Source of the DNA: Musa acuminata AAA Group
Taxonomy: Eukaryota > Streptophyta > Magnoliopsida > Zingiberales > Musaceae
Reading direction: 5' to 3'
Assembly (NCBI RefSeq): GCF_036884655.1
Contig: NC_088342.1
Span: 13,327,001-13,391,000, forward strand
Length of the DNA stretch: 64,000 nt
A model generated the notes under the pieces. The model had not been told where the DNA came from. It worked only from the letters and a program-made list of their open reading frames with translations, and searched no databases. Positions 33,761 to 46,869 of this stretch are shown piece after piece; the stretch's first letter is position 1, and every line of letters starts with the position of its first letter. The position numbers and the translations under genes are program-made.

Positions 33761-35377
33761 TGTTAGGATCGGAGCGGCACTAAGAGGGGGGGGTGAATTA
33801 GTGCAGCGGATTAAAACTTCGGTTTCGACAAATCTTTCGTACGATAAGAATGGAACTTGAAAAGCTAAACTTGAAAGCGTATTCTTAAAGTTGTGCAGCA
33901 AAGGTAATAAGGAACTAAAGCATGTAAGAAGGTTTGCAGTAATGTAAATAGCAATAATGAAATGCAAACTAGAGATTACGTCGATTTTAGAGTGGTTCGG
34001 TCAAATGACCTACATCCACTTGCGAGGCCCCTCTTCGATGAGGCTCCCACCTTCCACTAGCAAATCTCTTGAAATGGAAGGGCAAATACCCCTCTTACAA
34101 CCTTTTACAAGCAGTTCAACCTCTTACAAATTTTCAGCAAGAAAGAATGAGGAGAACTCTAGCAAATTGAAAACAAGAAAGGCAAAGACTCTTCTAAGAC
34201 TTTTCTCTCAATCACTTGCTGCAAAAAAGTTGTTCTCTCAGCTGAGATTTGAGGGGTATTTATAAGCCTCAAGAGGATTCAAATTTTGGGCTCCAAAATT
34301 TGAATTCTCTTTGGGTTCCCGAATGCTGGAGGTGCCACCGCCCAGCCAAGCGGTGCCACCGCCCAACGCTCGGGTGCTGGACGGTGCAACCGCCCAGCCA
34401 AGGAGGTGTCACCGCCCAGCTCTCGGGTGCTGGGCGGTGCCACCGCCTAGCCTAGGCGGTGCCACCGCCTAGGCCAAATCAGCTCACTGGTTGGGCTCCA
34501 AATTTGGCCCAAACCAGTCCGAACTCGGGCCCAATTGGCCCCTACTTGGGTTATAGGATTAACACCTAATCTTAACCCTAATTAACGTGCTAACTACGAA
34601 TTTAAAGACATTTTCTAAGCTATTACAAAGTCCGTAAGTCAAGACTTCTTCCAGCGAGCTTCCGGCGAACTTCCGACGGTCTTCCGATAAACTCTCGAAA
34701 ACCATTCTACGGACTCCCGGCAAGCTCCTAGACTTCACGATTTGATCTTGGCAAGTTCCAACGAGCTTCTTCGGCAAGCTCCGATCTTTCTCGGTGAGCT
34801 CCGCGAACTTCCAACGAACCTTCCGGTGAGCTTCCGAAAAACCCTTCGGCAAGCTCCCTACTCATTCTCGGCTAGTTCCGACAGCATTCCCGACGAACCT
34901 TCGGACTTCCGTCGAACTCTCGAACTCGCAACAAATCCTTCGCGCTTGACTCCAGCACTTTGTTTCGCTTTATGTCTTCATCGTTATCGTAGTTAATCCT
35001 GCACACACAAACCAAAACTCAACTCTGATCTAGACAATTATTACAACGCGAATTGACATTCTGTTGCCCGGCACGTCATTGGTTGGCGCTTCATCCGATT
35101 CTTCGGTGCATCGTCCTCTCTTGCAGCTTGTTGCCCAATCGGCAGTTGACCTCCGCAACCCCAATATCCTTGGCACAATTCCACTCTCCTTGGCCCGACG
35201 CCCGACGTCCGAAGCCTTCTGCCGTCCAATACCCTAACGTGATCTCCTCCGGCACAACGTCAATTCCTCCTGCGTTAACTGTCTAATCCTGATCGAGTAG
35301 ACCTGCATCACTCAAAATGCAGTTAAACATAAACATAATTATCAATTAGTTTCATCATCAAAATACGAGATTCAACA
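33761..35377 (-). mobile_element. Solo Copia LTR nested in outer LTR
   Basis: 1617 bp, + strand ends TGTTAGGATCGG and GAGATTCAACA, flanked by TTTAC at 33756-33760 and 35378-35382. It has a minus-strand TATA box (near 34256-34264), the GGTGCCACCGCC dyad array at 34330-34470, and close similarity to 27112-28702. Confidence 0.93.
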
Positions 35378-35382
35378 TTTAC

Positions 35383-36294
35383 AAAGCTAAGAGAGGGAGG
35401 GAAGGACTCTTTCTCACTTTTACAACACTTAACACTCCAGAGATTCAAGAATATGTTAAATAGTTTCATGCCCTTTCATGCAGAAAAGGGTGGGGTATTT
35501 ATAGGTCTCATTGGCTTCAAAATTAGAGCCAAAAAGTATCATATCCCTGGATTTTGGGGTACTGGCGGTACCATCGCCATTACTAGGCGGTACCATCGCC
35601 ATTACTAGGCGGTACTATCGCCTGACACTTAACACTGGACGGTACCACTGCCTGATAGAGCTCGGAGATCGAGCTCTAACAGTATGATCACCTGACAAGG
35701 GTGGTACTACCGCTGGCAGCATTAACTACTAGCGATACCACTGCCTAGACTACCTAGGAGACTGGGTCTCCCAAGTAGTGCCACCATCGATCATGATTTC
35801 AAGGGCTAAATAGGCTATTCAATCCAGCCCTTTTAAGAGTCCAATTGGCCCTTAGCTAAGTTAGCAGAATTATCTCCCAATCCTAACTTAATTTACGGAC
35901 TAACTACAATAATTAAGATAATTGACAAAGCATCTTTTTCTAGTACATCAATTGCCCTTCCGGCGATCTTTCGACGAACTTCCGACGAACTATTAGCAAT
36001 ATTCCGATGGACTCCCAGCAAGCTCCTGAACTTTACGATGACCTTCTTGGTGAGTTCCGATGAGCTTCTTTAGCAAGCTCCTGGACTTTTCGGTTGGTTC
36101 TGACAGAACTTCCGACGAACATCTGGACTTCCGACGAACTCTTGAACTCCCAATGAGATTTCGATCTTGACTCCGACACACCACTTGCTTTGTGTCTTAC
36201 TACTATCGTAGTTAATCTTGCATACTTTTCTCAACATATAGATTAGATCTAACAATTTACAATTGATTTCATCATCAAAATCTGAGATTCAACA
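35383..36294 (-). mobile_element. Outer Copia 3' LTR, right part
   Basis: Continues the 33377-33760 LTR ('acaaagctaagagag...' also seen near 54113). It contains GGCGGTACCATCGCC-type dyads (35560-35790) and ends GAGATTCAACA at 36294. On the minus strand the next bases, ATCAAAAAGGGAT, are a PPT (36295-36307). Confidence 0.88.
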
Positions 36295-36307
36295 ATCCCT
36301 TTTTGAT

Positions 36308-37510
36308 GATGATAATCAATTGATGACGGAGTTATCCTTAACTCTCCCTATCTATATGCCATACTTTGAGAAAAGACATTCTTGAATTCAAGGCCTTTGA
36401 ATTCAAGTATCAAACCGATAAGTTATGTTTATTTAAACTTATCAACATGCACATCATAATTCCTATCATGATTTAACATTCTCAAAATACGATGCCACGT
36501 ATTTATCAATAAAAATAATGTCAAGGCATAACATCCATTTTCAAGTCTAATGATAGACAATCATCATTTTCAAGTATGATACAAATTTCAAATATGAAAT
36601 ATAGCAATATGACATAGATAGCAATCCATCATTCCATGGCAAGATATCAATTGTAAAATAGCAAGCTAAGCTCAAGATATCTTATCATAATGAAAGACAT
36701 TTATCTACAATACATATGAAGTACATTTTGATATGTTTCAAGCATTTTCGATGTGTTACAATGTATATGACGATTCCAATAATATTTCAAACATACACAA
36801 CACATACAAGTATTTATGATAAGCATTTACGATAGGATGCATTGCATACATTTACAATGCCAATTTTGTCATCAATTTAACATATCATTTCTCCTCCTTT
36901 GTCATCAACAAAAAGGAGAACAATTCACCAATACAAGTGTGGTAAAATTCAAGCATGATTCACACTAACTTATTCAATTAATATTGTATCGTTGCATGAT
37001 AACATTCAAAAACATCAAAAGTTATCAACATTAAAGCGATAGATTCCATCAACTTCTCCCCCTTTGTCATCAAAACATTTGCATGAAGGAGAGGAAGGAA
37101 AGTAAGGAGGAAATCCATTAAGAACCAAATTTATGAAATGATTTGAACTAAGTCAAAAACAAGTTTTATTAAATCATGCTTCAATTTTGACAAAAAGAAG
37201 GGATTTATGAAAATGGATCAAAATATTCATGTGAAATCAAATCCTCATTCTTGTAAGTGATCATCTTGTACTTAAAATTTCATAAAACTTCTTTCATGAG
37301 AAGAGTAAGGAAGAATTTATGTGAAAGAAGTATATATGAAAGAGAAATTCCATGAATAAACCTTCATAAATCAAATCTATTTCTCATTAAAAAATTGATA
37401 CTTAGTAGATTCATATTTCGGATTTCATGAAAGCCTTATTTATGAAATAGTTTCATGAGAGTTTTAAAGAATCGAGAAAGTTCGGAAAAGATAAACATCA
37501 AATTCATGCA
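36308..37510 (-). other. Outer Copia 3' spacer, non-coding
   Basis: AT-rich spacer between pol and the 3' LTR. It contains two TTCTCCnCCTTTGTCATCAA blocks (near 36890 and 37052), the counterparts of the G-rich purine block in the spacers at 20836 and 51040. No ORF. Confidence 0.65.
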
Positions 37511-37513
37511 TTT

Positions 37514-40500
37514 GGATAATTTAATATTCCTAACTCCCTTTTAATAAAATCAAATTATTCTTCACTTAAAGGTTTTGTAAAGATGTCAGCTAATTGATGT
37601 TTCGTATCAATAAACTCTAGGATTACATCATGATTATTAACATGATCTCGTATAAAATGATACATAATGTCAATGTGTTTAGTTCTAAAGTATTGAATAT
37701 GATTTTTGTTAAACATATTACACTTGTATTATCACATTTTATTGGAATATTCTTAAGGTAAATTTTATAATCTTCCAATGTATTTTTTTCATCCATACAA
37801 TTTGTGCATAACATGCACTAACTGCAATGTATTCGGCTTCGGTTGTGGATAATGCAACCGAGTTCTGTTTCTTAGAATACCAAGAGACAAGTGTGAATCC
37901 TAAGAATTGACACATTCCGGATGTACTTTTTCTATCTAATTCATATCAGTATAAGCAATTAATTTAAAGTTTTCATATTTTGGATACCGTAGTCCTAGAT
38001 TTATGGTTCCTTTAAGATATCTAAGTATTCTTTTGACTATTTTAAGATAAGATAGTTTAGGATTAGATTAAAACCTAGCATAAAGTCCTACGCTATACAT
38101 GATGTCCAGTCTAGTTGCGGTGAGGTATACTAAACTACCTATCATACCCCTATAAGCTTTTTGATCAAAGCTTTCTCCACTTTCGTCAATATCTAACTTA
38201 GTGGAGATACTCATAGGAGTGTTGATAGCTTTTGAACTATCCATATTAAATCATTTTAGCAAGTCTAATACATATTTTGTTTGGCTAATAAAAATACTAT
38301 CATTAAGTTGTTTGATTTGTAAGCCTAAAAAGAAGGTTAGTCCCCCCATCAAACTCATTTCAAATTCTAGACTCATACTCTTTGCAAACGATTCGCATAA
38401 AGATTCATTAGTAGACCCAAAAATAATATCATCAATATAAATTTGATTAATAAAAAAATTATTTTTAATTTTTTTAATAAATAATATGGTATCGACCTTG
38501 CCTTTAGAGAAATTATTTTGAATAAGAAATAAGCTAAGTCTCTCATACTAAGCCCTTGGGGCTTGTTTCAATCCAAGAGAGCTTTAGTCAATTTAAACAC
38601 ATGATTAGGGAATTTATCATTCTCAAATCCGGGAGGTTGCTCAACATAAACTTTTTTGGAAATAAAATCATTAAGAAAAGCACTCTTAACATCCATTTGA
38701 AATAATTTAAAATTATTACTACTAGCATAAGCAAGGAGCATTCTTATGGCTTCTAATCGAGCCACAAGAGCGAAGGTTTCTTCATAATTGATATCTTCTT
38801 CTTTGTTGAAACCCTTGGCCACTAATCTAGCCTTGTTTCTAACCACGATATCAAGTTCATCTTGGTTGTTTCTAAAGATCCATTTAGTAACAATAACTAA
38901 ATGGTCATTTGGCCTCGGAACAAGCTTCCACATATCATTTCTCTCAAATTGATTCAACTTTTCTTGCATTGCAATAAGCTATGAATCATCTTTCAAGGCC
39001 TCGCCAATGTATTTATGTTCAATTTGGGAGAGAAAAGCGATGTTTACAAAAAAATTCTTAAGAAAAGAATGAGTTTAAACCCCTTTCGATATGTCTCCTA
39101 CGATTAGCTCCTTAGGATGAGCATCTACATACTTCTATTCCTTGGGTAAGGATATTTCGGAAGAAGATGCATCCAAGTTGCTAGATGGAGAAAGGGTTTC
39201 ATTTAAATTTAAAGCATCAAAGTTAAGATCATCATCAAAATCATTTATCTTAATTTCTAAAACTTTATTAAAAACCAAATGAATAGACTTCTATTTTTTG
39301 TTAAAGATACGAAAAGCCTTAGAAATAGTAGAATAACCAATAAAAATTCCTTCATCAAATTTTGCATCAAACTTTCCTAAGGTATTTTTTTCATTCAAAA
39401 TAAAACATTTGCACCCGAAGACTTTAAAATATGAAACGTTGAGTTTTTCGTTATTCCACAACTCATAAGGAGTTTTTGAAATCAATGGTCTTACTAGAAC
39501 TCTATTCATAACATAGCATGTCATATTTATGGCTTCGGCCCAAAAATATTTGGGTAGACTGTGTTCGTTTAACATGGTTCTAGCCATTTCTTGTAAGTTT
39601 CTATTTTTTCTTTCTACTACTCCATTTTGTTGAGGATTTCTTGGAGTAGTGAAATTGTGATTGTATCTAATAGATTTACAAAATTTTTGGAAATCATGGT
39701 TTTGAAATTCACCACCGTGATCACTTCGAATTGATGAAATCATAAAACCTTTTTCATTTTGAACAAGTTTACAAAACTTAGAAAAATACCTAAAGCAATC
39801 ATTTTTGTGTGCCAAAAAATATGTCGAAGTGTATCTACTATAATCATCCATGATGACAAAGGTGTATTTGCTACCTCCTAGGCTTAATGTAGCAATTGGT
39901 CTAAATAAGTCCATATGGATCAATTGCAATAGTCTAGAGGTGCTTATTTGGTTCTTTAGTCTGAAACTACCTTTTATTTGTTTTCCTAGTTGACATGTAT
40001 CATACACATTGTCTTTAACGAACTTTATGTGAGGAATTCCTCTTACAAATTCTTTAGATGAGATTTGAGAGATTAGTTTCATGCTAGCATTACCTAATCT
40101 CCTATGCCAAAGCTAAGCATCATCATTCAAAACCAAAAAGCACATTTCATTACAAAGATCATCAATGTCGATAGTGTATACATTATTTTATTTTAAGGTA
40201 ATCATAGATGTGTTTTTGTGTCGTTTTTCAATAATGCAAGCATTAGATTCAAATCTATCGATATATTCTTTATCATACAATTGACTAATACTCAAAAGGT
40301 TATGCTTTAAGCTATCAACCAACAACACATCTTTAATAAAGAAGTTGGATTTGTTACCTATGGTTCCTTTGTCAATAATTTTACCCTTGTTGTTGTCTCC
40401 GAATGTGATATACCCTTTGTCTATGCTAATGAGCTTAGAGAATTGAAATGGATCTCTGGTCATATGCTTTGAGCATCCACTATCAAGGTACCATCTCTTG
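37514..40500 (-). pseudogene. Outer Copia pol pseudogene
   Basis: In minus-strand order: protease RWYLDSGCSKHMT (about 40490); GAG-pre-integrase (about 40460-40000, including CQLGKQIKGSF); integrase core with IRSDHGGEF (about 39730) and [15 protein letters not shown] (about 39610); RT with [10 protein letters not shown] (about 38830) and [12 protein letters not shown] (about 38680); then a heavily stopped RT end. The YVDD region (about 38430) is unreadable in frame. RNase H remains are at about 38040-37560. The order and sequence closely parallel 17271-20369. Stops are frequent, so it is inactive. Confidence 0.9.
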
Positions 40501-41243
40501 CTCCTAGCTTATGATGGTAAATGTTTCTAAAAAAAGGATGATTTTTAGGTACCCATTTGACCTTGGGTGCCTCGAAAATCGATTAGATTAACTTATCATT
40601 TTGCATGGAGTTTTTTATGGTTCCTTTAGGAACCCAAATCAATCTGTGTGGACTACATTTCTTAAATGGACAATGATAAGCTATATGCCCAAATTTACAA
40701 CAAAAATTATATTTGTTTCGGGATAAAACATGTAAAGTAGGGCCTTTAACAAAGGTGGTTGGATTTTGGTGAGATCTACTCATAAATCAGATTTTGGTGA
40801 CCCTTGTTGGCAAGGATTATGTTTAAGGACTTGCTACCAACCTCAAATATTTCTAAGGTTTCTTTGAATAGCAAGTTTTCATTTCTAAGTGTTTCTACTT
40901 CATGGCATTTTGTGCAGGGAGCTAAACTATCATTATGCTCAATTTTTAGTCTATCAAAATTGCTAACAAGAGAAGCATGTTTCTTTTTCAAAGGGTTATA
41001 CTTTTTTCTCAAGGTTCTACATTCATCAAACAATTCATGAAAAGCACTTAAAAGCTCATCGAAAGATAAATTTACGTCTAATAAACTTGATACCTTATCT
41101 CCAGTAGTCATTAGTGCGTAGTGAGCAATTTGCTCGGTGTTGGTTGGCTCATCTTCTTGGGATGCACTTGAGTCGTCCCATATTGCTTTAAGAGCCTTCT
41201 TCTTCTTTGGTTGCTTCTTCTTTGCTAAAGGACATTCGCTCTT
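40501..41243 (-). pseudogene. Outer Copia gag, C-terminal half
   Basis: Read from 41243 down: the second half of the first zinc knuckle (ECPLAKK-like, about 41238), an acidic serine-rich stretch, YALMTTGDKVSSLL (about 41110), FDELLSAFHELFDECRTL (about 41060), and the second knuckle YNFCCKFGHIAYHC (about 40715). It ends before the protease, with a TAA near 40583. The N-terminal half is at 52823-53676, beyond the nested element. Confidence 0.88.
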
Positions 41244-41248
41244 GTAAT
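41244..41248. repeat. Target-site duplication GTAAT (left)
   Basis: GTAAT at 41244-41248 matches GTAAT at 52818-52822. Both copies fall inside the outer gag zinc-knuckle coding region. Confidence 0.92.
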
Positions 41249-42817
41249 TGTTGAATCTCAGATTTTGATAATGAAACCAATTGATAGATAGTATTTTATA
41301 ATTTAATCTGTGTTTTGTGTGATGTAGGATGCATCGATCAAGGAGAGAGATTTAAAGCAGGAAGAATCATGTTGGGCTAAAGAAAAATATGTCAGAAGAT
41401 TGGACGTCGCACTAGAGGATCGGTCGATGTATCGACAGAAGGCTTCGGGCCATGGTTTCGGGTATCGAGCCAAGAAGAGCGGATATTGCGCCAAGGATAT
41501 CGGAGTTGCATAGGTCAACTAGCCGATTGGACAATAGGCCGCAAGAGAGAACGATGCGCCGAAGAATCGAACGAAGTGTCGATGGACCAATGACATGTCG
41601 GAAAACATGATTCATGCTTATTAATAATTGTCTAGATCGATGTGTGTTTTATGTGCGCAGGATTAACTACGAGAGTAAGGCATAAAGCAAAATGAAGTCC
41701 CAGAGTTGAGAATGAGATTTCGTTGGGAATTCGAGAGTTCGTCGGAAGTCCGGACGTTCGTCAGAAGTTTTACTGGAATTAACTAAGAAGTCCAGGAGCT
41801 TGCTAAAGAAACTTGTCGGAACTCGCCAAGAAGATTGCTGTGAAGTCTAGGAGCTTGCCGGGAGTCCATTGGAACATTACCGAGAGACCGTCGGAAGTTC
41901 GTCGGAAGCTCGCCGGAAGAAACCTAGACTCATCGAACTTATTTAGCTTAGTGTATACCTTATAATTCATAGTTAGAACATAATTGAGATTGGAATTGGG
42001 CCAACCCAATTAGGGGCCAATTGGGTCCATGTAAGAATTGTGTTGGGCCAAGTGAAAAGGCCCAAACAGTGACCTAAGAGGTGGCACCATTGTGGCATGT
42101 CTCCGAGACTATGTCAGGCTATGGTACCACCCAAACACAGTCTCCGAGCGATGGTACCGTCAGTCTAGGTGGTGGTACCACCCAGTGTCAGGTGTTAGTG
42201 TTAGACTGACACTGGCGATGGTATCGCCCAGCACAAGCGGTGGTATCGCCCACACCCAGGAAACTTGGGATGAGACATTTTTAGTCTTCAAGTTTGAATC
42301 AACTTGAGGCCTATAAATACCCCTCTCATCCCTGGTTAAAAAGACACAAGCACAGAGAGTTTTAAAGTGAGAAACAACTGTTGCACTTGAGAAATCCCCT
42401 CCTCTAGATCTAACTTTAGAATTCTATTTAGAGAGAAGTGAGTGCCTATAAAGGTTGTCTCTTAAACCTATGAAAAGGAGAAGAGGGGTGTAAGAAAGAG
42501 GTTAATCTTCGCCTATTAAAGGAAGATCGTTAGTGGATGCCGGTGGCCTCGATGGAAGAGGAATCGGTGGAGTGGATGTAGGTCACAATGACCGAACCAC
42601 TATAAACTCGGTTTATATTTCTATTTATGCAATTTATCTTTACTGCAAACTTACCTGCTTTACGTCCACTACGCTCGTTCGTACACTTTCAATTTTAAGT
42701 ATCATTCCGAAATCGACTTTAATCGAACGAGAATATTTTATGAAACCGACGTTTTTACCGCTGCACTAATTCACCCCCCCCCACCCCCCCACTCTTAGTG
42801 CCAACTCGTTCCTAACA
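41249..42817 (+). mobile_element. 5' LTR of pol-less Copia
   Basis: 1569 bp, TGTTGAATCTCAG to GTTCCTAACA. The TATA box is at 42312-42319, with dyads of the GGTGGTACCACC type at 42075-42250 and a C-rich tract at 42773-42790. Confidence 0.92.
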
Positions 42818-42819
42818 GT

Positions 42820-42831
42820 TGGTATCAGAGC
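42820..42831 (+). other. Primer-binding site, initiator Met tRNA
   Basis: A perfect TGGTATCAGAGC two bases after the 5' LTR. Confidence 0.95.
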
Positions 42832-42867
42832 CGCGTTTTTCTCATTTGGTTGAACACCCAAAGAGAA

Positions 42868-43805
42868 ATGACTCTTTTCGGCTTTCAAGAGGGTCACTCT
42901 CTCATTCATCCTCCCATGTTCAATGGGACAGACTACACATATTGAAAAACTTGAATGAGAGTTTTCTTGCTTTCGTTGGATTTGAATTTATGGAATATTG
43001 TCGAAAGCGATTTTCGAAGGTCTTCTCTTCCAATGAACCATTGGAACGATTTGGAGAAGAAGACTTTGTCTTTAAATGCTAGAGCTATGAATGCTTTATT
43101 TTGCGCTTTAGACAAAAAAGAATTCAATTGAATTTCTATGTACGAAACGACATTCGATATTTGACACACTCTTGAAATTACACACAAATGCACTACTAGA
43201 GTTAAAGATTCTAAAGTTAGTCTTTTAATGCACGATTTTGAACTATTTCGAATGAAGCCGAGCGAAATGATTGTTGATATGTATACCTGTTTAACGAATG
43301 TCATCAATGGTTTAAAAGCACTTTGCAAATATTTTTTTAAATTTTAAAATTATTAATAAAGTTTTACGATCACTTTCTAAAAATTAGGATTCGAAAGTAA
43401 TGGCAATACAAGAATAAAAAAATTTGAATCATTTTTCAATCAAAGAACTAATTGGGTCATTAATAACCCACGAAATGACCAATGTGGCATAAAATGAACA
43501 TGAGAATAACCTTCCAAAGAACAGGAAGGATTTGATACTTAGAACAAATGAAGACCACTTGAGCGAAAGCTCAAGTGATGATGAACTTGAATTTCTCACT
43601 ATAAAACTTAAAAAATTTATTAAATAAGAATTAAAAAATAAAAATAAACTTAAAAAGAAGTTGTCAAAGAAGAAGAGAGCACTCAAAGTGACTTGGGATG
43701 AAACGAGCTCATCTAATGACGAGGAGCAAACCGATGAAGATGAAACGACGAACTTCGCTTTGATGACTCTCGTCAATGAGGTAAAGAACTCAAACAAAAC
43801 TCTTT
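42868..43805 (+). pseudogene. Knuckle-less Copia gag relic
   Basis: ATG at 42868 opens MTLFGFQEGHSL. PPMFNGTDYTY follows with a stop near 42943, then SSLPMNHWND (about 43030), NARAMNALFCALDKKEFN (about 43075-43130), FELFRMKPSE (about 43240), INGLKAL (about 43305), ELIGSL and NLPKNRKDLILRT (about 43510-43550). The sequence passes from KKFIK through NKNKLKKK straight to LSKKKRALKVTWDE (about 43600-43710), so the CCHC zinc knuckle present at this point in 15767-17341 is absent. It ends in VNEVKNSNKTLL and TAG. The relic at 2272-3612 has the same gap. Confidence 0.88.
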
Positions 43806-44824
43806 TAGTTTACTTTGAAATTATATGATGATTTTTGATGAGTTATTTTTAATTTAATTTTATTATTTTTCTTGAAAATTACATGTTTAATAATGAAAAT
43901 GCCAAAAAAATTAGGATTATACCTTTTTTTTTAGCTAACTTTAAAAATGATTATAAAATTATATGTTTAATAATGTAATGAAAATATTAAATATTTTGAT
44001 ACCATAATTGATGATTTTATTTTATGCATAATGATCATGATTAATAAATTTATATTTTAAAATTATGCATGATGATTTTTGTGATTTATGGCTTAGCTTG
44101 TACCGTAATGAAAGTTGCTTTTTCGGTTTAAAAAATGATGCATATTTTGATTTGGCATAAATGAAAAGGGCATGCTTATATGAAATAATATAAGTATCAT
44201 GCTTGATGATTTTATATTTAAATTATGCATGATGATTTGTAGCAATGATGATTTTTGGGTAATTTATGGTTTATAGATCTTGCTGATTTCAATGATGAGA
44301 TTTACTCTTTCGATTTTAAACCATGATGTATGGTTTTCATATGAAAAACTTGAGTATGCTTATATGAAATCAATCACTTAAATTGAAACAACTAAAACGA
44401 GGAAAATATTTTTCTTTGAAATTTTTTTTTCTCTATCTTATTGATTTTGATGAATCTATTTGTATTATTTTTTTGAATATCTTAAAAGTGACTTTGTTAA
44501 TTTAACAAGTTGAACGATTTGAAGATAAATGATAATTTTTCTCTTGATTATAACTTGTGATTATTATTTTTATATGAATCATCATCTTGATTTCTCGATA
44601 TTTGATACATGAGATTTCTCTATGAATCAAGATCTTGTTTTTCAACTCCTATGTTTCTTCTTACCTTTTTCTAAAAAGGAGAGATTAATGAATCTATCTA
44701 TGTCCTTTTTATGAATCTCTTGAAAATGATTTTGATTTGATGATTTGAATTTGAATGAGCTTTATCTTGATTTTTTGAGATTTATAACTAGAGATTTCTT
44801 ATGCATCAATCAAGATATTATATC
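43806..44824 (+). other. AT-rich tail of pol-less Copia, first part
   Basis: Low-complexity AT-rich DNA with recurring 'tatgatgatttt', 'atgcatgatgatt' and 'aaatgatgca' phrases and no ORF. It continues at 50168 after the nested element. Confidence 0.7.
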
Positions 44825-44829
44825 ATTTC
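44825..44829. repeat. Target-site duplication ATTTC (left)
   Basis: ATTTC here matches ATTTC at 50163-50167, when the nested LTR is read as TATTGGG...TAGCA on the + strand. Confidence 0.75.
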
Positions 44830-45940
44830 TATTAGGAAATCATGGGGGCGACATCACATGCACAGCGGAAGAACAAGAAAACAAAATCCCCGATTCCCAA
44901 AGAGATGTTCGTCGTCGTGCGAAGATTGGTGCGCAAAATCCGCGAAACTTAAAACTGCGCATAGAGTAGGTTGTGTTACCTAGGGAGATCGTATATCCCT
45001 GTTTCCTTGCAGATCCTTAGGAGAGGGTGAAGAAGGTCAAGCGTCCTCCTCTCTAGCGGTGATCCACACAGTAGGGTTGTGACGACGCTCCTCAAAACTC
45101 CAGGCCTGCTCTGAGGTGGAGAGGAAGAGGAGAATAGGAAAGGCAAGCAAAAAGCTCTAGCCTATGAGGCTCTGAATCCCTCCTATTTATATAGATCCCC
45201 TGTCAAACCCTAATGGGTCCTACCCTAGTGGGTATTGGATCTGCATCCAATAAGACAAGGGCTCCGTCGGATATCTCATATCTGAACCTCTACTCATCGT
45301 AATGCCTACCATATGTGTTTGACCCTCTAGGCCCAATATCGAGCTGGCCGTGAGTCATACCTGTCAGAACTCCTTCTAACTCAGTGAATTATTATCTCTG
45401 TAATAATTCACTTGACTCATCGACTACGGAAGTACTAGGCCACTACGCCGTAGTCCCTAGACGATACAGGGGAATCCAATCCATTGGACCTGTCTGTCCT
45501 CAGTTACCGTGTACCTATAGTCCCTTATCCATCTAATATCCTAGAGACCGTATATCGAGCATGGTGTTGTCAGACCCATACGGTTTTTACTCGAGTCTCG
45601 CTTTAATCGGATTCTCCCGGAGAACTCTTTCTCTCTCAACCCGAATGATCCTGGCTAGGGATTTGTCTGAGCAAAAACACATGGGATATTCCTCTCATGA
45701 CGCCGAGAGTGGATGATCCTCTATCGACACTCAATAGCCCTCGTAAGGTCGACTACCACTCCCAATGACCAGCTGTACTAGATCTGGGACAGCCAAACCT
45801 ATAAGTCTGGTATCAAAGAGTGGAGCACTCATATAGGACATCCTTGGTGTCTCAAGTCTAAGGACCAGATACACCACTAGGACTACGGAATCGCTGTCTG
45901 ATAATAAGGCATCATCAACCATCCAGCATTCCGTAAGCGG
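44830..45940 (-). mobile_element. 3' LTR (truncated) of Tnt1/Tork-like Copia
   Basis: About 97% similar by eye to 48669-49780, starting TATTAGGAAATCATGGGGGCG on the + strand. Homology stops near 45940 ('ccgtaagcggatca'), so roughly 375 bp of its U3 is missing. A minus-strand TATA box lies near 45180-45190. Confidence 0.88.
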
Positions 45941-46029
45941 ATCATCAACCATCTCGTCAATAAATTGTAGATGTGATAAGCAATACTGGTATCCAATACC
46001 AATGCACTATCACAAAAATCTAACAATTG

Positions 46030-46869
46030 GAGATTGATCATGAATGTACCTGAAGCTTCTCCAAGCTTCTATTTCGCCCTTTCTGCAAGGTACTCTTTGC
46101 AGTTCCTCTTCCAGTGCCCATCTATACCACAGTGGAAGCACTGTCCTTTGTCCTTTGCTGGGTCTTTCTTAGCAACCTTTGCTTTACCTGGTTTGCCCTT
46201 GCCCTTTCCCTTCTTAAGGGACCTTTATGCTTTCCTTTTCTTTTTGGTCTCACCAGTGTAGAGAACTGGCTTCTCTTTCTTAATAGTACTCTTTGCCTCC
46301 CTCAACATATTGAGGAGCTCTGGGAGAGTCATCTCAAGCTTGTTCATATTAAAATTCATTATGAACTGTGAAAAGGAATCTGGTAGGGACTAAAGCACAA
46401 TGTCCACACACAAGTTATCCTCTAGGACCATTCCTAGACCTATGAGTTTCTCTATCCACTCAACCATCTTTAGGACATGGTTCTGAACCGGTGTCCCCTT
46501 AGTCATCCTAGCGCGGAAGAGGCTCTTGGATATCTCATATCGCTGAGTCCTTCCCTGTTCCTCAAACAATTTGCGGACATGTAGGAGAATGGATCTGGCA
46601 TCCATCTTTTCATGTTGACTCTGTAACTCAGGAGTCATAGAGCCCAACATATAGCACTGAGCAAGAGTGGAGTCATCAATGTACTTCACGTAGCGAGCGA
46701 TCTCATCCTCGTTTGCCCCTTCTTCGGGCGCAAGCATCACTGTATCAAGGACGTACACGATTTTCACCGCTGTGAGAATAATTCTCAAGTTACGAAGTCA
46801 ATCCGTATAATTTCGACTAGTGAGGCGGTTGACATCAAGTATGCCACGTAAGGGATTTGAAAGCGACAT
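46030..46869 (-). pseudogene. Copia gag (UBN2 type, CCHC), stops inside
   Basis: An ATG at 46869 on the minus strand starts MSLSNPLRGILD. Then: the NYTDWLRNL region (TGA near 46800 at the Trp); RYVKYIDDSTLAQCYMLGSM (about 46680); EISKSLFRARM (about 46510); a TAG near 46391; [14 protein letters not shown] (about 46385); [12 protein letters not shown] (about 46310); a lysine-rich stretch; and a zinc knuckle [14 protein letters not shown] (about 46125-46085). It ends near the start of the protease region, where the deletion begins. This is the capsid protein of a Tnt1/Tork-type Copia. Confidence 0.88.
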
